Shown: positions 39,221-51,845, counted from the stretch's first letter. The stretch is 64,000 nucleotides of DNA from Gymnothorax reevesii (GCA_029721435.1 CM056574.1:4229001-4293000); one strand, 5' to 3'. The notes: generated by a model not told the origin, from the sequence alone. Numbers and translations: made by a program.

Positions 39221-41600
39221 TTTCAAAAGAAGATGGAGTCATTGTGTTATTTCCTTGCTTTAGTAAGCCATCAGGGTTTCCTTCATCGCGTATGAACGAG
39301 CTTGGCTCAGACTTCGTATGCTACATTCGTGCAGTTTTGATGAAGACTTGAGGTGCTTGTGCAGGCAGAAAATTACGACATCGCTGCGTTAAAAAATTCG
39401 TATTGCCGTTTGACCGAGGATACAAGATGGCTGAACCCCTCAGTAAAATACTAAAAACCTCAAAAATATTGTCCTCCTTTAACAACAAAGGTAAAGGTAT
39501 AATTAAGATGACTAAATGATTGTCACTTTAAAAAGCGTGTTCCTTTTGTCAATTTCTTTGAATTCTTGGTTTTTGCTTTTGACTACAGTGCTTGTTTAAT
39601 CCCATCCTAATGTTTATTATGCAGAGGGAGCGGAAGGAACGTTTCAAAAATGTTTAATTTTCTACCATTTCTTCATTTGCTTGGGGTTTTAATCATACCT
39701 TGGAAATGGAGGATCCAAGTTACCAATTCAGTAATTAACTAATGTAATCTTCATGACTTTCAGACAGGACAGAGGACTGACAGGTGACTATCAATGAGTA
39801 TCAGCTGAAAGCACAATTAGTCCCTGCATTAAAAGCAGCATAATGTTCAGTGTGGCATCTTAGAAAATCCACGGGTAATAATTATAATTTATCTGCTCAT
39901 AATTTTTATGCACATCTGCACCTATCACTAAACACCAATACAAACCTTCAGAACAACTTTTTCATTGACTTTTTGCATGCAGTAGGTATAAATTTATCTA
40001 TGCTTGCTTGTACAGTAATATTTTTTAGAAAGGGCTCATTAAACACAATATATCCAGACAGAACAAGACACATTAACATACAAACTTATACTGTTATACA
40101 CATACAAACACATATTTTCTGTATATATTTTTATTTTGCTCTTATGTACGACAATTACTTCATTAAAAATAAATCTTGAATAGCATGTGAGGCAGTTTGT
40201 GCCCCCTCCTCCATGTTGTCCTTGTATATAATCTCTACCATGGTTAGCTGTGCTGCGTGGGGATGCCCCAGTCGCTGGGGGGTTGAGTACAAATGTTCAA
40301 TTTGTAGGCTCAATTCACCAGGAGGAATCTAACAATAATTCAAAATTACAACAACAACAATGTGAGGTGATCCTATTCAAACACTACACATGCATTTTTT
40401 CACAATCAAAGACCACACGATTTGGAAGCTTATTGTCCAGTTTATTAAAAGTAAGGAACGGGGAAAGGCTTGTACAGCTTAGGGAGTTAAGACTCGGGGT
40501 GCAGGGTGAGTGTCGTCTGTCTCATTGGAGGGAGTTCTCTGGCTCTTATTGAATCACCTGCAGTTCTTTCGCTATAAGAGGGGGGGGGGGGGGGAGGGAG
40601 AAAAAGACAGAAGGGTAAGACATGCCGATATGGGCTTGGATGGGAAATGGTGCTGAGAGATGAGGCTGGTCTTTGTTTCCCAACTTAGCTTATGGAACTT
40701 AAGTAGTTGTGATCAGCTATGCTGCTGATGTTTAAGAAAGTATGGTGAGGGGCATCAGTAACATGTAACAGGAATCAGTATTAAGATGGATCATGTTCTT
40801 TGCAGTCTTTCAGACAAGTAATACAGTACAGCTCAATATTTATACTATTCAGTATGACTCTCCACTTAGTCTTCTATGTTTAATTTTCCAAATTGTTTGG
40901 CCAATAATTTGTTTTCAGTTTTCTATTTGGTCCTCGAGCTTCCCTCTCCCTTAAACATCAATCCAAAATTAGCAAAATGAGCAGCGTCATAGTATTGACA
41001 AGTAATGGTTAATTGAATCTCAAATCCTAAAAAGTCTAACTATAGATAACGTTTTTGTTCATTTTATAGCAGTGAAGAAATTAGCTGTAACAATCAATAT
41101 TAATAGCGATGTATCACAGCGACCGATTGCTTTCTGCTTTAACATTGTGTCGCGTTAACTTTATTATAATAGCTAACGTTAGCTACCTTGTACTCAAAGA
41201 GAACCTTACTTCACCTCCTACACTACTATAGTCAGTTTGATGTTATATTTGTGTTAATTCTCTAAAATTTCACTCATCCACCCCACTACGCAAAAAATCA
41301 CATTAAGAAGGCTTTGTCTACAATATCGCGTCACTGGATGAAATGACACTGAGAGAACTGAGTTTTCCATTATGCTGCTGCTCATGGTTAGTGCTAGTAA
41401 CTGTGTCGCTAACTGTACCTAGCTGGTATCCTTGCCTAATTTTCTGCCCATTAACGTTCAATATATCTCTAATTGTATAGGGGATAATCCAGGAAAACGC
41501 TTTACTGTAAGTGTTAATCTAATTAAGAAGTGCTGACAATACGCAGTCTAATTCTTTAATCGTCTTACCTTTTGAAAGATCACTAACGGTCCATTCCGCT
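39221..41600. other. No recognised gene
   Basis: AT-rich, mostly unique-looking DNA. A poly-G run is at 40571-40584 (GAGGGGGGGGGGGGGG). The 109-codon frame at 39850-40179 and others show no motif. Confidence 0.4.
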
Positions 41601-44099
41601 TCATCTGAGCTGCTGGACTAGTCTTCGTCGCTAACTTCCGGAAACTATTGGGAGACTCCACGACCAGCCATGACTGTAAAAAATTGGTCCATTGGAGTGA
41701 ATGCAGTTGACGCGACTCTCTACATGGCCCTGGTTTTTACTAAACTTTAGGCCACGCCTACCTCTGCACCAAGCACCAACTGCAAAGCCAAATAAATGGG
41801 CGATGCTGACATATCATCGGCCTGCTGATAAAACCTTGTAATTCCAAATTGATAAGAAACAAAAACTCGTAAGTCCACTATTCCTACATGCAAAATTAAA
41901 CATTTTTTATTTGATTTATATTTTATCTTATATTAATATTATTTTTCTTTTTAAATTTTATATTTTTTCATTTCCCTGTTAAGTTTATCATTTTGAAGAT
42001 AAAACCTTGTATCAGCAGCCTGACGATATGTTTGATGATAATGTTGCTGTACATGAAAACTTTGCCTAACATTGCTAGGAGTTTTAGGCTGAGAAGTAGG
42101 AAAAGGGCCACAACTGCATCTTGTGCACATGCTGCAATTATTGCCTCCTCAGGCATTCAAAGAAATGTCCGGGTGCGACAGAGCCTCCATGTTCAGTCTG
42201 CCAGCTTCTCAAATATAAAAGCTCGTTCATTTACATAGTCACTGTTTATGCGACAAAATAAGCTAAATGATCAGATTTGATGACGTTAGAGACGCAATGT
42301 GTAAGAAAATCCCATCAGCCCGTTTACACGATGGTCGCATCTGCGCATATCTGATATAAATCTGATTTATTTCCACATATGAATGAGGCCTGTATCCGAT
42401 CTCAAAATATCCAAATGCAGGCGTCTTTTTCCTGTTTACTGTCAACGAGCATATCCGATCAGTGCCACATCAGAGCAAAAAAAATCAGAATTAGTCACAT
42501 TACACTAACAACGTAAATGAGGCCTTTGTCTCCCTAAATATGTGCTTTTTGGAGGATGTAAAAGCACACTTCTAATAGGAAGATCAGAATGTGACTCGGT
42601 GTCAGCGTTAAAGTGCAAGCAGAAAAGTTAGGTAAACTTGACCGAAGCTTTTAATGACCCTCTGATTAGATAATTGCTTGGACGTTCTTGCCGTTATCAG
42701 AAATCTTGATGAATGTCCATAGAGGTTATCAAATTACTCTGTGGTTTCCTCACTTAATTGTACCCTGGTTGGGCATATTTGCTGTCAACCTAATTGTTAA
42801 TATTGAATCATATGGCTAATGCCAACGTTGATATAGGAAAGCGCTAGTAAACTCCTACTACTCCTAGCTACTCCTTTACCAAGCATCATCTTTGTCCTTG
42901 TCCTGTTGAAACACTGCTCTCCAAAATGGTCACTGCACAGCATGGATCAAGGGGATAGAGAAAAGTTTTTTTTCTCCTGATTTTTGACAGCCAAGCCCTC
43001 CTCCCCTCCTTGTCTTTTGGAACTCTGTATAAACAGACAAACTGACTTGTCCACCGTTTTAAATGTTATGCAGATAAGTATTGTCGTTAAATGTCAATTA
43101 CAAGTGGCTAGCTTGTAAGCCACCTTGTTAATTTTATGAACTGCTTAGTCAATGCAGTCCCTGTGACGGTAAGGGTACAAGGGTAGCTTGTTGGTGACCA
43201 TTATCAATCACTAGCGTTTGTATTAGTCAGCAGTCTATTCCAGTCAGGGGGATGGCTAATTAGCTAGCTGGCATGAGAAAGTGATTTTTTTCTATTTAAG
43301 TTACACATTTGCATTTCAGTGTTAACTTATGAAACATTTTATTTCAGCCTTTCAAATCAATATTGCTGCAAAAGGCAGGAGAATACAACTGTGTAGGTTT
43401 GTTTGATAAAAATGCCTTGCGTAATATTCTTGTTATAAACTGTAATCATCTCGTGAGATTTATCACCATTGGAAAATACACAAATTTCAACTCATCGGCC
43501 TGCTAATAAAACCTTTTATCTCCAAATTTGATAAACAAAAACTAGTATGTCCACAATTACATAAACATTGTAAAATACAAAATTTTATTTATTGGATACA
43601 TTCTTTGAAGAAAAATAGTCATCCAACATGAACACAGCTTCACTGCATTCTTACATGCAAAATTAAACATTTTTATGGTCTCCTGTAAGGCAAATACGAG
43701 GTTCTACCAGCAGGCCGGCAAACTGCTTCAGATCTGCTTTTAAATCAGTTTAGGAATACATTAAAAGCTCATAATGCGGGTCTTAAAGATGTAATTCTAC
43801 ATGGCAGTCACTGCCTATATAGCCAAGTAAATGAGTGACCAAGAAACACTACTAGATCCACAACAACTTGCCACATGGGAAACTAGTGGTGCCAGGCACA
43901 ACAAACCCCGCCCATCGCACATGTGGAACTTTGACTTACTTTTCCTAAATTCAACAGGCATCGATTTCCACAAAACATGCAATATATAGGAATACTGTAT
44001 GGCTGTGTATGAATGTTTGGTGGTTGTCGGAGGGGCCGTAGGCGCATACTGGCAGCCACGCTTCCGTCAGTCAGCCCCAGGTCAGCTGTGGCTACAAAA
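41601..44099. other. No recognised gene; one short direct repeat
   Basis: CATCGGCCTGCTGATAAAAC followed by CTTGTAATTCCAAATTGATA (41815) is repeated with changes at 43494 (CATCGGCCTGCTAATAAAAC, CTTTTATCTCCAAATTTGAT). The stretch is otherwise unrecognised. It includes GCCCGTTTACACGATGGTCG at about 42318, which could be a transposon-like palindrome region. Confidence 0.4.
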
Positions 44100-44225
44100 A
44101 CGTAGTTTACTACCATCACTGTGAATGTGTGAGTGAATGAATAATGTATCATTGTAAAGCGTCTTTGAGAGCCCAGTAAGCAGAAAAGCGCTGTATAAAA
44201 TTGATGCATTATTATTATTATTATT
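44100..44225 (+). repeat. Tail of a fish repeat and (ATT)n
   Basis: GTATCATTGTAAAGCGTCTT, GCAGAAAAGCGCTGTATAAA, then (ATT)n at 44208-44222 is a common fish interspersed repeat ending. Confidence 0.6.
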
Positions 44226-44401
44226 GTTATTTTTTTGAGTCGGTGGTAATCCTTAAACCCAATTTTGGGTGAATTCGGCCATTAGTTTTGCAGTTAAAGT
44301 GTTAAGAATCAACAAGCCGAACCAAATTCAATACCCTCGCCCCCCCCTTCGGAGATAAGATATCAGTTTCAGTGCCACCCCTTTGTGAGCAACGGTCTCA
44401 G

Positions 44402-45262
44402 TCCGGCCACCCCGATGAAAATTGTCTGTCTCCGCCACTGCTAAACTCAGTTCAGAAAAATAATTTACTCGTAGCCACACGCTTCACGAAACTGCTCTGG
44501 ATCTTCCGCGCTACATTATTTGGCTCATCAGGTGATCAAACCCGCTCTTCATGATCGCCTATCTGGTTGAAATTAAATCAAAGACAAAGATGAGAAACAT
44601 CTGTACGCAGTTTTGAGTATGGCTGATTGAAAGGCAAAACAGCGCGTCCAAACGAATATTTTCCGTCTCTCACGAGAGTGCCTACTCCAAGATGCAGCTA
44701 AAACAGTGTCATATATATAACAAAAAGGAACATAAAGTCCGAAAACAATAAAAACAATAATAATAAGACATCTTACTGCCTAATGAAACCGTTCTGCAGT
44801 CAGCTCTTGCCTGACCGAAATGGCTGAACTCCTTCTACACACAATGCTGTTGGGCACCGAGAGTTAGCGATACTCAGACGATTAAACTCACAAACTCCGG
44901 TGAAATAATCTCCGTCATCCGACGAATTGAGCTCTGAAGAGAGTCACTCCACCTTCGAGTTGGATGTGATGTTCGGGCGTCACTTGTAAAGCGTTGGCTT
45001 GACACTTGCAGACGAGCTCGTTGTCACTGACCATAAAAACGCCGGGCAATCAGACCAGCAGGACTAGAAGATGCAGCTTTATTCATTGTAGCGTGGATCA
45101 TAACATACCTGCCCGCTACGGCACACTAACCTTATCATATATGGAAAGATTAGAGAAATGAAAATAGAGGGAGAAACCGAACATGGGGGGGAGAAGCGTT
45201 ATGGTCAGCAAAAGAATAACGTCACTTCTCCCTCTGCCCAAGTCTGCGCAGGCGCACTAGTC
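44402..45262. repeat. Repeat family B, copy 2 (empty site)
   Basis: Matches 11757-12924 without the 288-bp insertion. It ends TGCGCAGGCGCACTAG and is followed directly by the 3' end of an I-like LINE on the minus strand, as is copy 1. A 60- to 80-codon frame here has no recognisable domain. Confidence 0.75.
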
Positions 45263-45526
45263 TCCTCCTCCTCTTTCTTCTTCTTCTTTACATTTTTTTG
45301 TGTAATTCACCAACGTCAATGTGCATTACCGCCACCTGCGGTGTTAGAGTGTGGACCAGAGTTATCAATCTTCCCCAAAACAGCAGCAAAAAAAAAAAAA
45401 ATGTAATAAATAATGAATAAATATACCAACTCATCTCGACCAAATCCTTCTAATTAACTCAGTATCATTTAGAAACTTGAAAAAACCTCCTACAACAACT
45501 GTTAACACATTCTTAAGAGTCAGCTC

Positions 45527-45811
45527 CTACTGCGCAGTCCTGACTTCTCTCTTTAATGCTTCACGTTCATGTGAATATTTAGGGCACCACAAAATAACAA
45601 GCTCCACTGATTCTACCTCCTGACATTGCTTGCATAGCCCTGAGGGATGTTTCTCTATCAAGTGCAGTGTCTTGTTTATTCCAGCCTGTCCTACCCTCAG
45701 TCTGGTTAAAATACTCTCCTCTTCTGTGGTTCTTTTGGCTGGTCTTACTTTGCCAGCTGGACTGCATACAGGTGTCTTCCTGTGATAACTGTATCCCATT
45801 CGTGCTGCCAT
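45527..45811 (-). pseudogene. I-like LINE ORF2 C-terminal end
   Basis: Encodes TTEEESILTRLRVGQAGINK, TLHLIEKHPSGLCKQC and ELVILWCPKYSHEREALK. The pattern LTRLRxGxxGxN, then Cys-x2-Cys and a late Cys is the usual tail downstream of RNase H in I-group LINEs. It has an open frame of 94 codons but lacks all catalytic domains. Confidence 0.7.
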
Positions 45812-45993
45812 CCTCTCATGATCTCCTCCTTAATTAAACCTCTTGCTTCTGACTTGCTCAATGCGATTTCCATGATCGCATTCATCTCACTCATCTCATT
45901 CAGCTAATGTATCTACTAATTCATTACCCACAATTCCTATGTGAGCCATGTGAATATGTGAATATTTATATTCTCACGTTTATGTGAGAGAGC

Positions 45994-46519
45994 TTACCCC
46001 TCTCTCTGCACCACCATCTTCACAGCTTCTGCATAGGTAGTCTTATTCTGGGTTCTTACCGATTTAATGATTACTTCCCTTTTCCTTACTTCACACCCCC
46101 CATACGCCACACTGATTGCCACCACAGTTACAGCATTTTGGTTGCTCATGACTACATTGCCCATACCCACTATCCTCTCCACTCCTGGCACATCTTCTCT
46201 TTCCCCTCCAATTCTTAGCTGTATGTCGAAATCTCTGACAGTTGTAGCACCTCATTGGTTTTGGCACATAATCCCTTACACTTTAACTTAAAAAACCCAG
46301 AGTGACTTTCTTTGATAGTACCTCCTCTTCAAATTCAAGCAACACAGACTCACTATCATCTCTCACTCCTCCACGAGTTAACTGCAGCCGCAGGGCACTT
46401 TTCAAAACTCCCCCTTTTAGGTAAGCTTTAATTTCCTCCATTGACACTCCAACTGGCACTCCCCAAATCACTCCCTCTCTCCGCTTTCCTCCACTTTCAA
46501 TCCGGCTTGAACTAACCAC
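45994..46519 (-). pseudogene. I-like LINE ORF1 fragments (copy 3)
   Basis: Frame 46519-46283 gives GVIWGVPVGVSMEEIKAYLK and DDSESVLLEFEEEVLSKKVT, an RNA-binding-like region of ORF1. Further down, in a shifted frame, RCYNCQRFRHTAKNW (about 46250) is a CCHC-type knuckle with one ligand changed, and TQNKTTYAEAVKMVVQREG (about 46040) is the conserved post-knuckle block. Stops and shifts separate them. Confidence 0.65.
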
Positions 46520-46700
46520 TTTACTCCCTCCTATTTCGGTAATCTTACCAGCCCACTCTCACTGCTTTTCACCCTTGCAAATAATCAACAAGTTACCATC
46601 TTTCAGAACTTTAGCCATATGAATCTCACCTACCTTACCATTCAAAAGCCTAGAGAGTTTCACCAGATTCATAGAAATTCCCTTCTCCTCACTAAATCTC

Positions 46701-47929
46701 AATGGCCCTCATCTATCAAACTTGCCTAGGATCTGGTGTAGATTCTGGTGTAAATATCAGCGTTCGCGAGGTGTCCCGTCTGATTTACTAAAAGTGTGTA
46801 TGTCGCAGATTTTGGTGTAGAACTGCCGTGGCGTTGATAAATCTGGCGGCTAATTTACATGACACGCCCCAATAAATTCATGCTCTGGGAAGCATAGCCC
46901 TACCCACTTTACGACATGGACTCTTGAAAGCGACATGAGTCCCCACCGCCTCGATCGGAGCTGCATGAGGTTAATTGCTAAAATACAGTCTGCAGAAATC
47001 ACTCTTCGTTGTACTTTTATTAGTAGGCTATTACTCCATGAGATTTTATTGGGTACCACGCAAAACGAGCAGCCACTTGTCACTTTCTCAGAGGTGGTCA
47101 TCTCAGTTCCGAAAGTTCAACTCGCGTCGGACAGAAGCTTATTCCTCTTAGAACAGCATATCTGCTATTGTCAAAATGTGATCACGGTCAAAGTGTCTGT
47201 AGGCCTGTATATACTGAGCAACAAAAGAAACAAAAGTTAGCTAGTTAGTTAATGTACTCTTATGGTTACTCAGTTAGAGTGACTGCAAAATAAAGAAAAG
47301 TTTCATGAAATGAGTGTAAATATGCGCGTGCTAGTAATAAATTTGATTGTCTTAATATGCGCAAACTTATTTTCCAGTCTGCCTTTAATTAACTTGCGTT
47401 TCTTTTGTTGTTCAGCGTATATCTGACTGGATGAGCATCTGACATACCACACTGCATATCTGCCAAGCCGCGCATTGCGCTTAATCAAATTGATTGTTAT
47501 TGTCAGCCGTCTGTCTGGCCTGACAAGCTGGTTGTCTCAAAATATAAGTATAATTAATTTCTCAACACAGCTGTCTTATTCATTTAGCCTACTTAGCTTA
47601 TTGATTAATTTTACTAATAAGAGCAACAACAGCACGACGTCCGCATCGCTGCTTATCGTTTATTACTCCTGCATGTTGTTTCGCTGGTCAGACCTGGCGC
47701 TCCCCTCTCTGGTCCATTCACAACACAGCCACGCCGACCCACCGAGACCATGCAAAGTTGCATCTTCTTTCCATTTTCCCCCATTTTCTCACTTCGACGA
47801 ACCTGAAGGTGTCCTTTTCAAAGCATCACCAGTCAGATTTCTAACCATATATTACTGTTTTGGTTGTTTGACAATCAACCAACCGAACCGAAATTTATAG
47901 TTTGAAATAGAAATTTTCCCGCTGATACC
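46701..47929. other. No recognised gene
   Basis: Begins AATGGCCCTCATCTATCAAA (46700-46719), which looks like the end of a Harbinger-type nonautonomous repeat; the far end is not obvious. The rest is AT-rich, with no coding sense (the 141-codon frame at 47475-47900 has no motif). Confidence 0.4.
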
Positions 47930-48512
47930 AAGGCTCTGAAGCACGCTTCAAACTCGACAGCATATTTTTCTGAGGCACTGTGCCGGAGCTTGCTTCATAT
48001 CGGGAAAAACCACATGACTGATGACGTTCGAACAACTTCACTGCTTCATTCTTACCCAATCAGCTGACCGGTTCGGTTCAATAGGCGGAGCTTTGAAACA
48101 TTGCTGCAATTCAAATTTACTTAAGATGGATGAAACAGCGCTCTGTTAGACATTTTTAATCATAAATAATAATGCCAAAGTCGCTCAAGCACACCCAGTA
48201 TACACCAAGCACAATAAAAAAACAATACAACATGTTTTTTGGACAGACTAAATATTTACAGGAGTCAATGATGCTGTGGAAGTAATTATTGTTATTATAA
48301 TATAATATGAATTATTAAGGTAAGGAAGAAAAACAACAGACACATGTAAGACGAAGTTCAATTTCAGCTTTAAGTATTTTTCACAATACAAAATACTCGA
48401 AGAGCACAGGCAAGGTGCGTCAGCGTCACCTTTGCAAGGCTGTACAACAAACTCTGTGCCAGCAGATGTCACCCACCAGCTCAATGAATGAAGCTTCGAG
48501 TAGTGAACCAAT
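47930..48512. repeat. Interspersed repeat family D, copy 2 (inverted)
   Basis: Starts CCAAGGCTCTGAAGCACGCT and matches 19655-20228 in reverse. It includes GTGCCGGAGCTTGC, ACAGCGCTCTGT, ATTATTAAGGTAAGGAAGAA, AAGTATTTTTCACAAT and CGTCACCTTTGCAAGGCTGT. After 48512 the sequence differs from copy 1. Confidence 0.75.
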
Positions 48513-48639
48513 TTTTAATACAAAGGTCCAAAAGGGTCCGAAGCCTCACAAAGCCTCGTTAGGCCAGTTTGAATACCTCGTCTTGCACCTATCGACTTGC
48601 CTTCTTTCAGCTAGATCGGCGCACTAGCCTGCCTCACAG

Positions 48640-50084
48640 ATCGTTAAAGAAACAGTACCCCCGTTACAGTCCGCCTTCTTCTTCTTCTCCTCCTTCCCCT
48701 TTTTTGTTTTGTTGTTTCTTAAACAACAATGTGGTGCATTACCGCCATTAAGTGATGTGGAGTGTGGATCTGACACTTTTCTTCTTCTTCTTTTGGATTT
48801 TTTTTTAAAGTTGAACATAGCATAAGAGGTGCATTACCGTCACCTGCTGGACTGGGGTATGGATACAAAAGCTTATTCTATTACTGAGGAAAAAAAAAAA
48901 AAGAGCGAGCAAACTAAATCCTGTGAATAAGTCCTCTGTTCTTTTCCAACTAACCAAAATTATTCAGAGGATATCTGACTCCCACTCCCCCCAAACCCTT
49001 TCTCTAACATTTCCTTAATGTCTGCTCCCTTCACGTCAATTATCCCAAGAAACTCCCTGGCTGCATGTACCACCATTTTAATTCTTTCCGTCTTAGACTC
49101 TATCTCACTCGCATAATTTATCACCGTTGCCGCAAAGGCCAGAAACCTTCTTTTATCCACACTGATACAATCAATATCTCGCCTTTGCTCTTGTGGCTCT
49201 GCAACTCTCTTTTCTACTCTCACTTTTTTAACCGCCTCTGCATACAAAATTCTACTCTGTACACGTATCTTTTCAATTTCCCCCTCAGTTTTCCTCCGCT
49301 CACACTGTTTATCACCCGCTTCATGATTTCCCTGGCAATGAGGACATACAGCTCTTTCTTTCGGCAATTCACAGTCTTCTTCATTACATCCGTCTTTCCC
49401 CCATCGTCTACAACAGTACACCCTTTTCCTACAAACCCCAGCCACATGCCCATAGTCTTGGCACCAAAAGCACCTTAATGGATTTTGTTCATATACCCTC
49501 ACTCTGTACCTGACATAATCCATCATTACCTGTTCTGGTAGCTCCTTTTTGAATTCTAATAAAACAGACAAACTATACATTTCTTCCCCGTCACGATGGC
49601 TTTTTAATCTCCTAGCGCCGCAAACACGTTCAATATCCAAAAATGACTCAGCTTTCACCGAAAAACTCCGCTTATTACTCCCTTCACAGTAGGCTGGTTC
49701 CGCATATTAAAACATGATACTTCAGATAAATCAAATTCTACAATTCTCAAGGCCTTATCCCTTTGACGCTTAGATTTACATTCTATAATGACTAGTCCAC
49801 TCCTACAAACCCTCACTGATTTTACATCCCCCACTTCTTTTTTAATAAATTGGCCTAAAAAATGCCTGTCACTAAATACATGATTTGTTTTATAACTAGA
49901 TCTAACTAATTTCATTCCAACTAAATAAATCTCTTCCTCTCCTTTTCCTAATTCGTTCCTTTCCTTTTGCCCTCCTTCCTCCACTTCCCACTCCATTTTT
50001 CAGGCCTTCCAAACCCTCTCAGAATCCAGAACTCGCACGACTAGCCTTTGAACTTCAACGTCCCAACCCGCCGCCATCTTTCCA
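48640..50084 (-). mobile_element. I-like LINE, ORF1-only copy (copy A)
   Basis: A 3' region (CGTTACAGTCCGCC, GGTGCATTACCGCCATTAAG, and a second GTGCATTACCGTCACC at 48830) is followed by ORF1 on the minus strand. The 5' end is marked by GATGGCGGCGGG near 50080. ORF2 is absent: ORF1 is followed directly by the 3' region. Abuts copy B, whose 3' region begins at 50085, so the two lie head to tail. Confidence 0.75.
48960..49996 (-). pseudogene. I-like LINE ORF1 (gag-like, zinc-knuckle protein), copy A
   Basis: Two frames, 49996-49655 and 49658-48960, join by one frameshift in a T-run near 49655. The first is an N-terminal region with DRHFLGQFIKKEVGDVKSVR. The second carries LEFKKELPEQVMMDYVRYRV, three Cys-rich knuckles (CFWCQDYGHVAGVC; CCRRWGKDGCNEEDC; CPHCQGNHEAGDKQC) and the block RIQSRILYAEAVKKVRVEKR-like. 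The C-terminus continues to IISSE-like end. Such proteins bind LINE RNA. This is the best preserved of five ORF1 copies in the window. ATG at 49996 (MEWEVEEGGQ) is a plausible start. Confidence 0.8.
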
Positions 50085-50162
50085 TATCTTGACACTTATT
50101 CCTTCTTATCACTAAAAAATAAATAAATAAAAATAAATCAATAAATAAATAACGATTTGACA
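50085..50162 (-). mobile_element. I-like LINE copy B, 3' segment left of the BEL element
   Basis: TATCTTGACACTTATTCCTT followed by (AAAT)n and AACGATTT matches 13025-13087 in copy 1, where CTATATCCTTCACCC follows without a break. Here that continuation is at 55850, on the other side of the BEL element. Confidence 0.75.
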
Positions 50163-50698
50163 TGTTTCTTCACGTTCCTTGGTGCGTAGTTGTTGATTGG
50201 TTTGTTTTTGGAACGCCACTGCGTATATGTGAGCGCTTTGATGTCATAGGGTACTTTTTCCTCTTCCGGTGTCATGGTTTATGTGGTACCAAGCGCGGTT
50301 CACCTTGCTGCACGGATATGCACTTTTCTATTTAACTAAGGTAAAGTTGTTGAACAGTTTCCTTTTATTCTCTCTAAATATTGTGAGAAATGAATTGTGA
50401 TGAGTAATTTTTTATTGTATCGTTTGTGTTTCAACATTGTCAGAGTTCTAACAGTCGTTTGTTGTGCTCAAGAGGGAGACCTGTTTCCATTTTATGGAAG
50501 GCGGAATGAGGTATGGAGCTGTGTTGTGCATTTGTGCGCGTTTGTGTGATGAGTGGGTGAGTCCTTGTGACTGATTTGAGCGATGTATGGCAGTTTGAAG
50601 GTGCATTTTGTTAACGTGATTATACCTAAGATTATTATTTGAATTTGTGTGAAACTACTGCAAATGTTGTTATATTTGCCCAGTTTTATCCTGTAGTG
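50163..50698 (+). repeat. BEL/Pao 5' LTR (right end missing)
   Basis: Starts TGTTTCTTCACGTTCCTTGG and matches the 3' LTR through CATGGTTTATGTGGTACC, GCGCGGTTCACCTTGCTGC and TTATCCTGTAG. It lacks about the last 95 bp (CGGTGCAGACGATTTGAGTA, AATAAAGGCATCTG and so on). It has no MITE and so shows the empty site of the insertion in the 3' LTR. Confidence 0.85.
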
Positions 50699-51840
50699 AA
50701 CGGTCTACACCTTGGCTGGTAAAGTGGGTGTACATGCTTTGTCCTCCGAGTTAGCTGGAAACTCCTCCCCTAATCTGCTAAAACCAAGTCACTCACTTTT
50801 TTCATGAAGCTGAGAAAACAAAAGAACTGAAGTCCTTCAGGATAAACTTGCTGTAAAAAAAATCTATAAAAAAGAGCAAATTGGTGACTAGGCACTTTAT
50901 TTGATGATTAGTAACTTGGTAATTTCAAAAATGGTTCTAACCTACTTCCTACCAAAATGAGTTACTAGGTTTTACCAGATTAGGGGAGACTCGCACTCTG
51001 TTTTTCTTCACTTCGATAATCAAACGTTCAGTTTAATTGTCTTCTTCCTTTCGTCCCATCCTGCTTGTAATGAATGCGAACAGGGTTGTGTCTCAGAGTT
51101 TGACGGGATAATTAGCCACGTCTTTTAAAAAAAAAATGTCAGGCCTGCAGATCATCACGTGGGAGAGTTTCCTGAATTTCGATTGGCTTACTATGGAACA
51201 TGCTTGACTGGACGCGTCGCGTGATACGCTCAGAAACCCCTTCGGATGTTATGAAATTTCACGCGACGGTGACAGCGCGTTCTTTTTTCCCTGTCCCGCC
51301 GATGTGTAGACTCGATCATTATAAATCAATTACTCCAATAAAAACGTTTTAGCGCCGCGCTTCACGCGGCCGTAATACGCGGCGTAATCCGCGAATGTGT
51401 AGCCGGGGCTATACAAGTTACCTGTCTGTAGCAAGTTGAGTTCAACAGAGAGAGAATTACCAACCCAACTTACCTCAGACGCAAGCGCAGTAGTACTACA
51501 GGAGAGAGCAGGGGGCGGGGAGGAGTCACTGGTCGCGTCCTGTGTGAATCCACTGGGGACCGTGACGAAATTGCAGGCAGGTTGCAGGCAGACAGACACT
51601 TAAGCCCGAATATAAATGCTTTATTTAGCCATTGCTTAAAGACTTTACGACTGTATGTACTGTTGTTAGATTGCTGTGTCTTTGTTGTTGTTGTTGTTTT
51701 ATATTGTGAAATAAAAAGTATTTATTCAAAAAAAAAAAAAACTTCTCCCCTCCCTGGCGCCTTTTCTGCTCGCGAGCGCCCCTAGCATCCGCCTTATCTG
51801 CCTAATGACAGGAGCGCCCCTGACTATGAGCAATATAAAA
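50699..51840. other. Unrelated insert between the BEL 5' LTR and pol
   Basis: No gag or protease motif is seen. A candidate polyadenylated end lies at 51709-51743: AATAAAAAGTATTTATTC followed by 14 A. That is the form of a processed retrocopy or SINE tail. Upstream, at about 51345-51400, GC-rich CGCCGCGCTTCACGCGGCCG and GTAATACGCGGCGTAATCCG form small palindromes. Confidence 0.5.
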
Positions 51841-51845
51841 CATTC

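Larger units (their letters stand above)
45263..46700 (-). mobile_element. I-like LINE, internally deleted (copy 3)
   Basis: From 46700 down: gag-like ORF1 fragments, then a jump to the end of ORF2 and a 3' region (GTGCATTACCGCCACCTGCG at 45320-45340). The middle of ORF2 (endonuclease, reverse transcriptase, RNase H) is missing. It is more diverged than the copies at 48640-58600. Confidence 0.75.

Noticed and set aside
45158..45406. Frame in repeat B ending in Ser/Phe runs
   Set aside because: The tail is low-complexity CTTCTT sequence of the LINE 3' region and the frame is not kept in the first repeat-B copy.
49065..49478. A 137-aa plus-strand frame
   Set aside because: Antisense shadow of the I-like ORF1.
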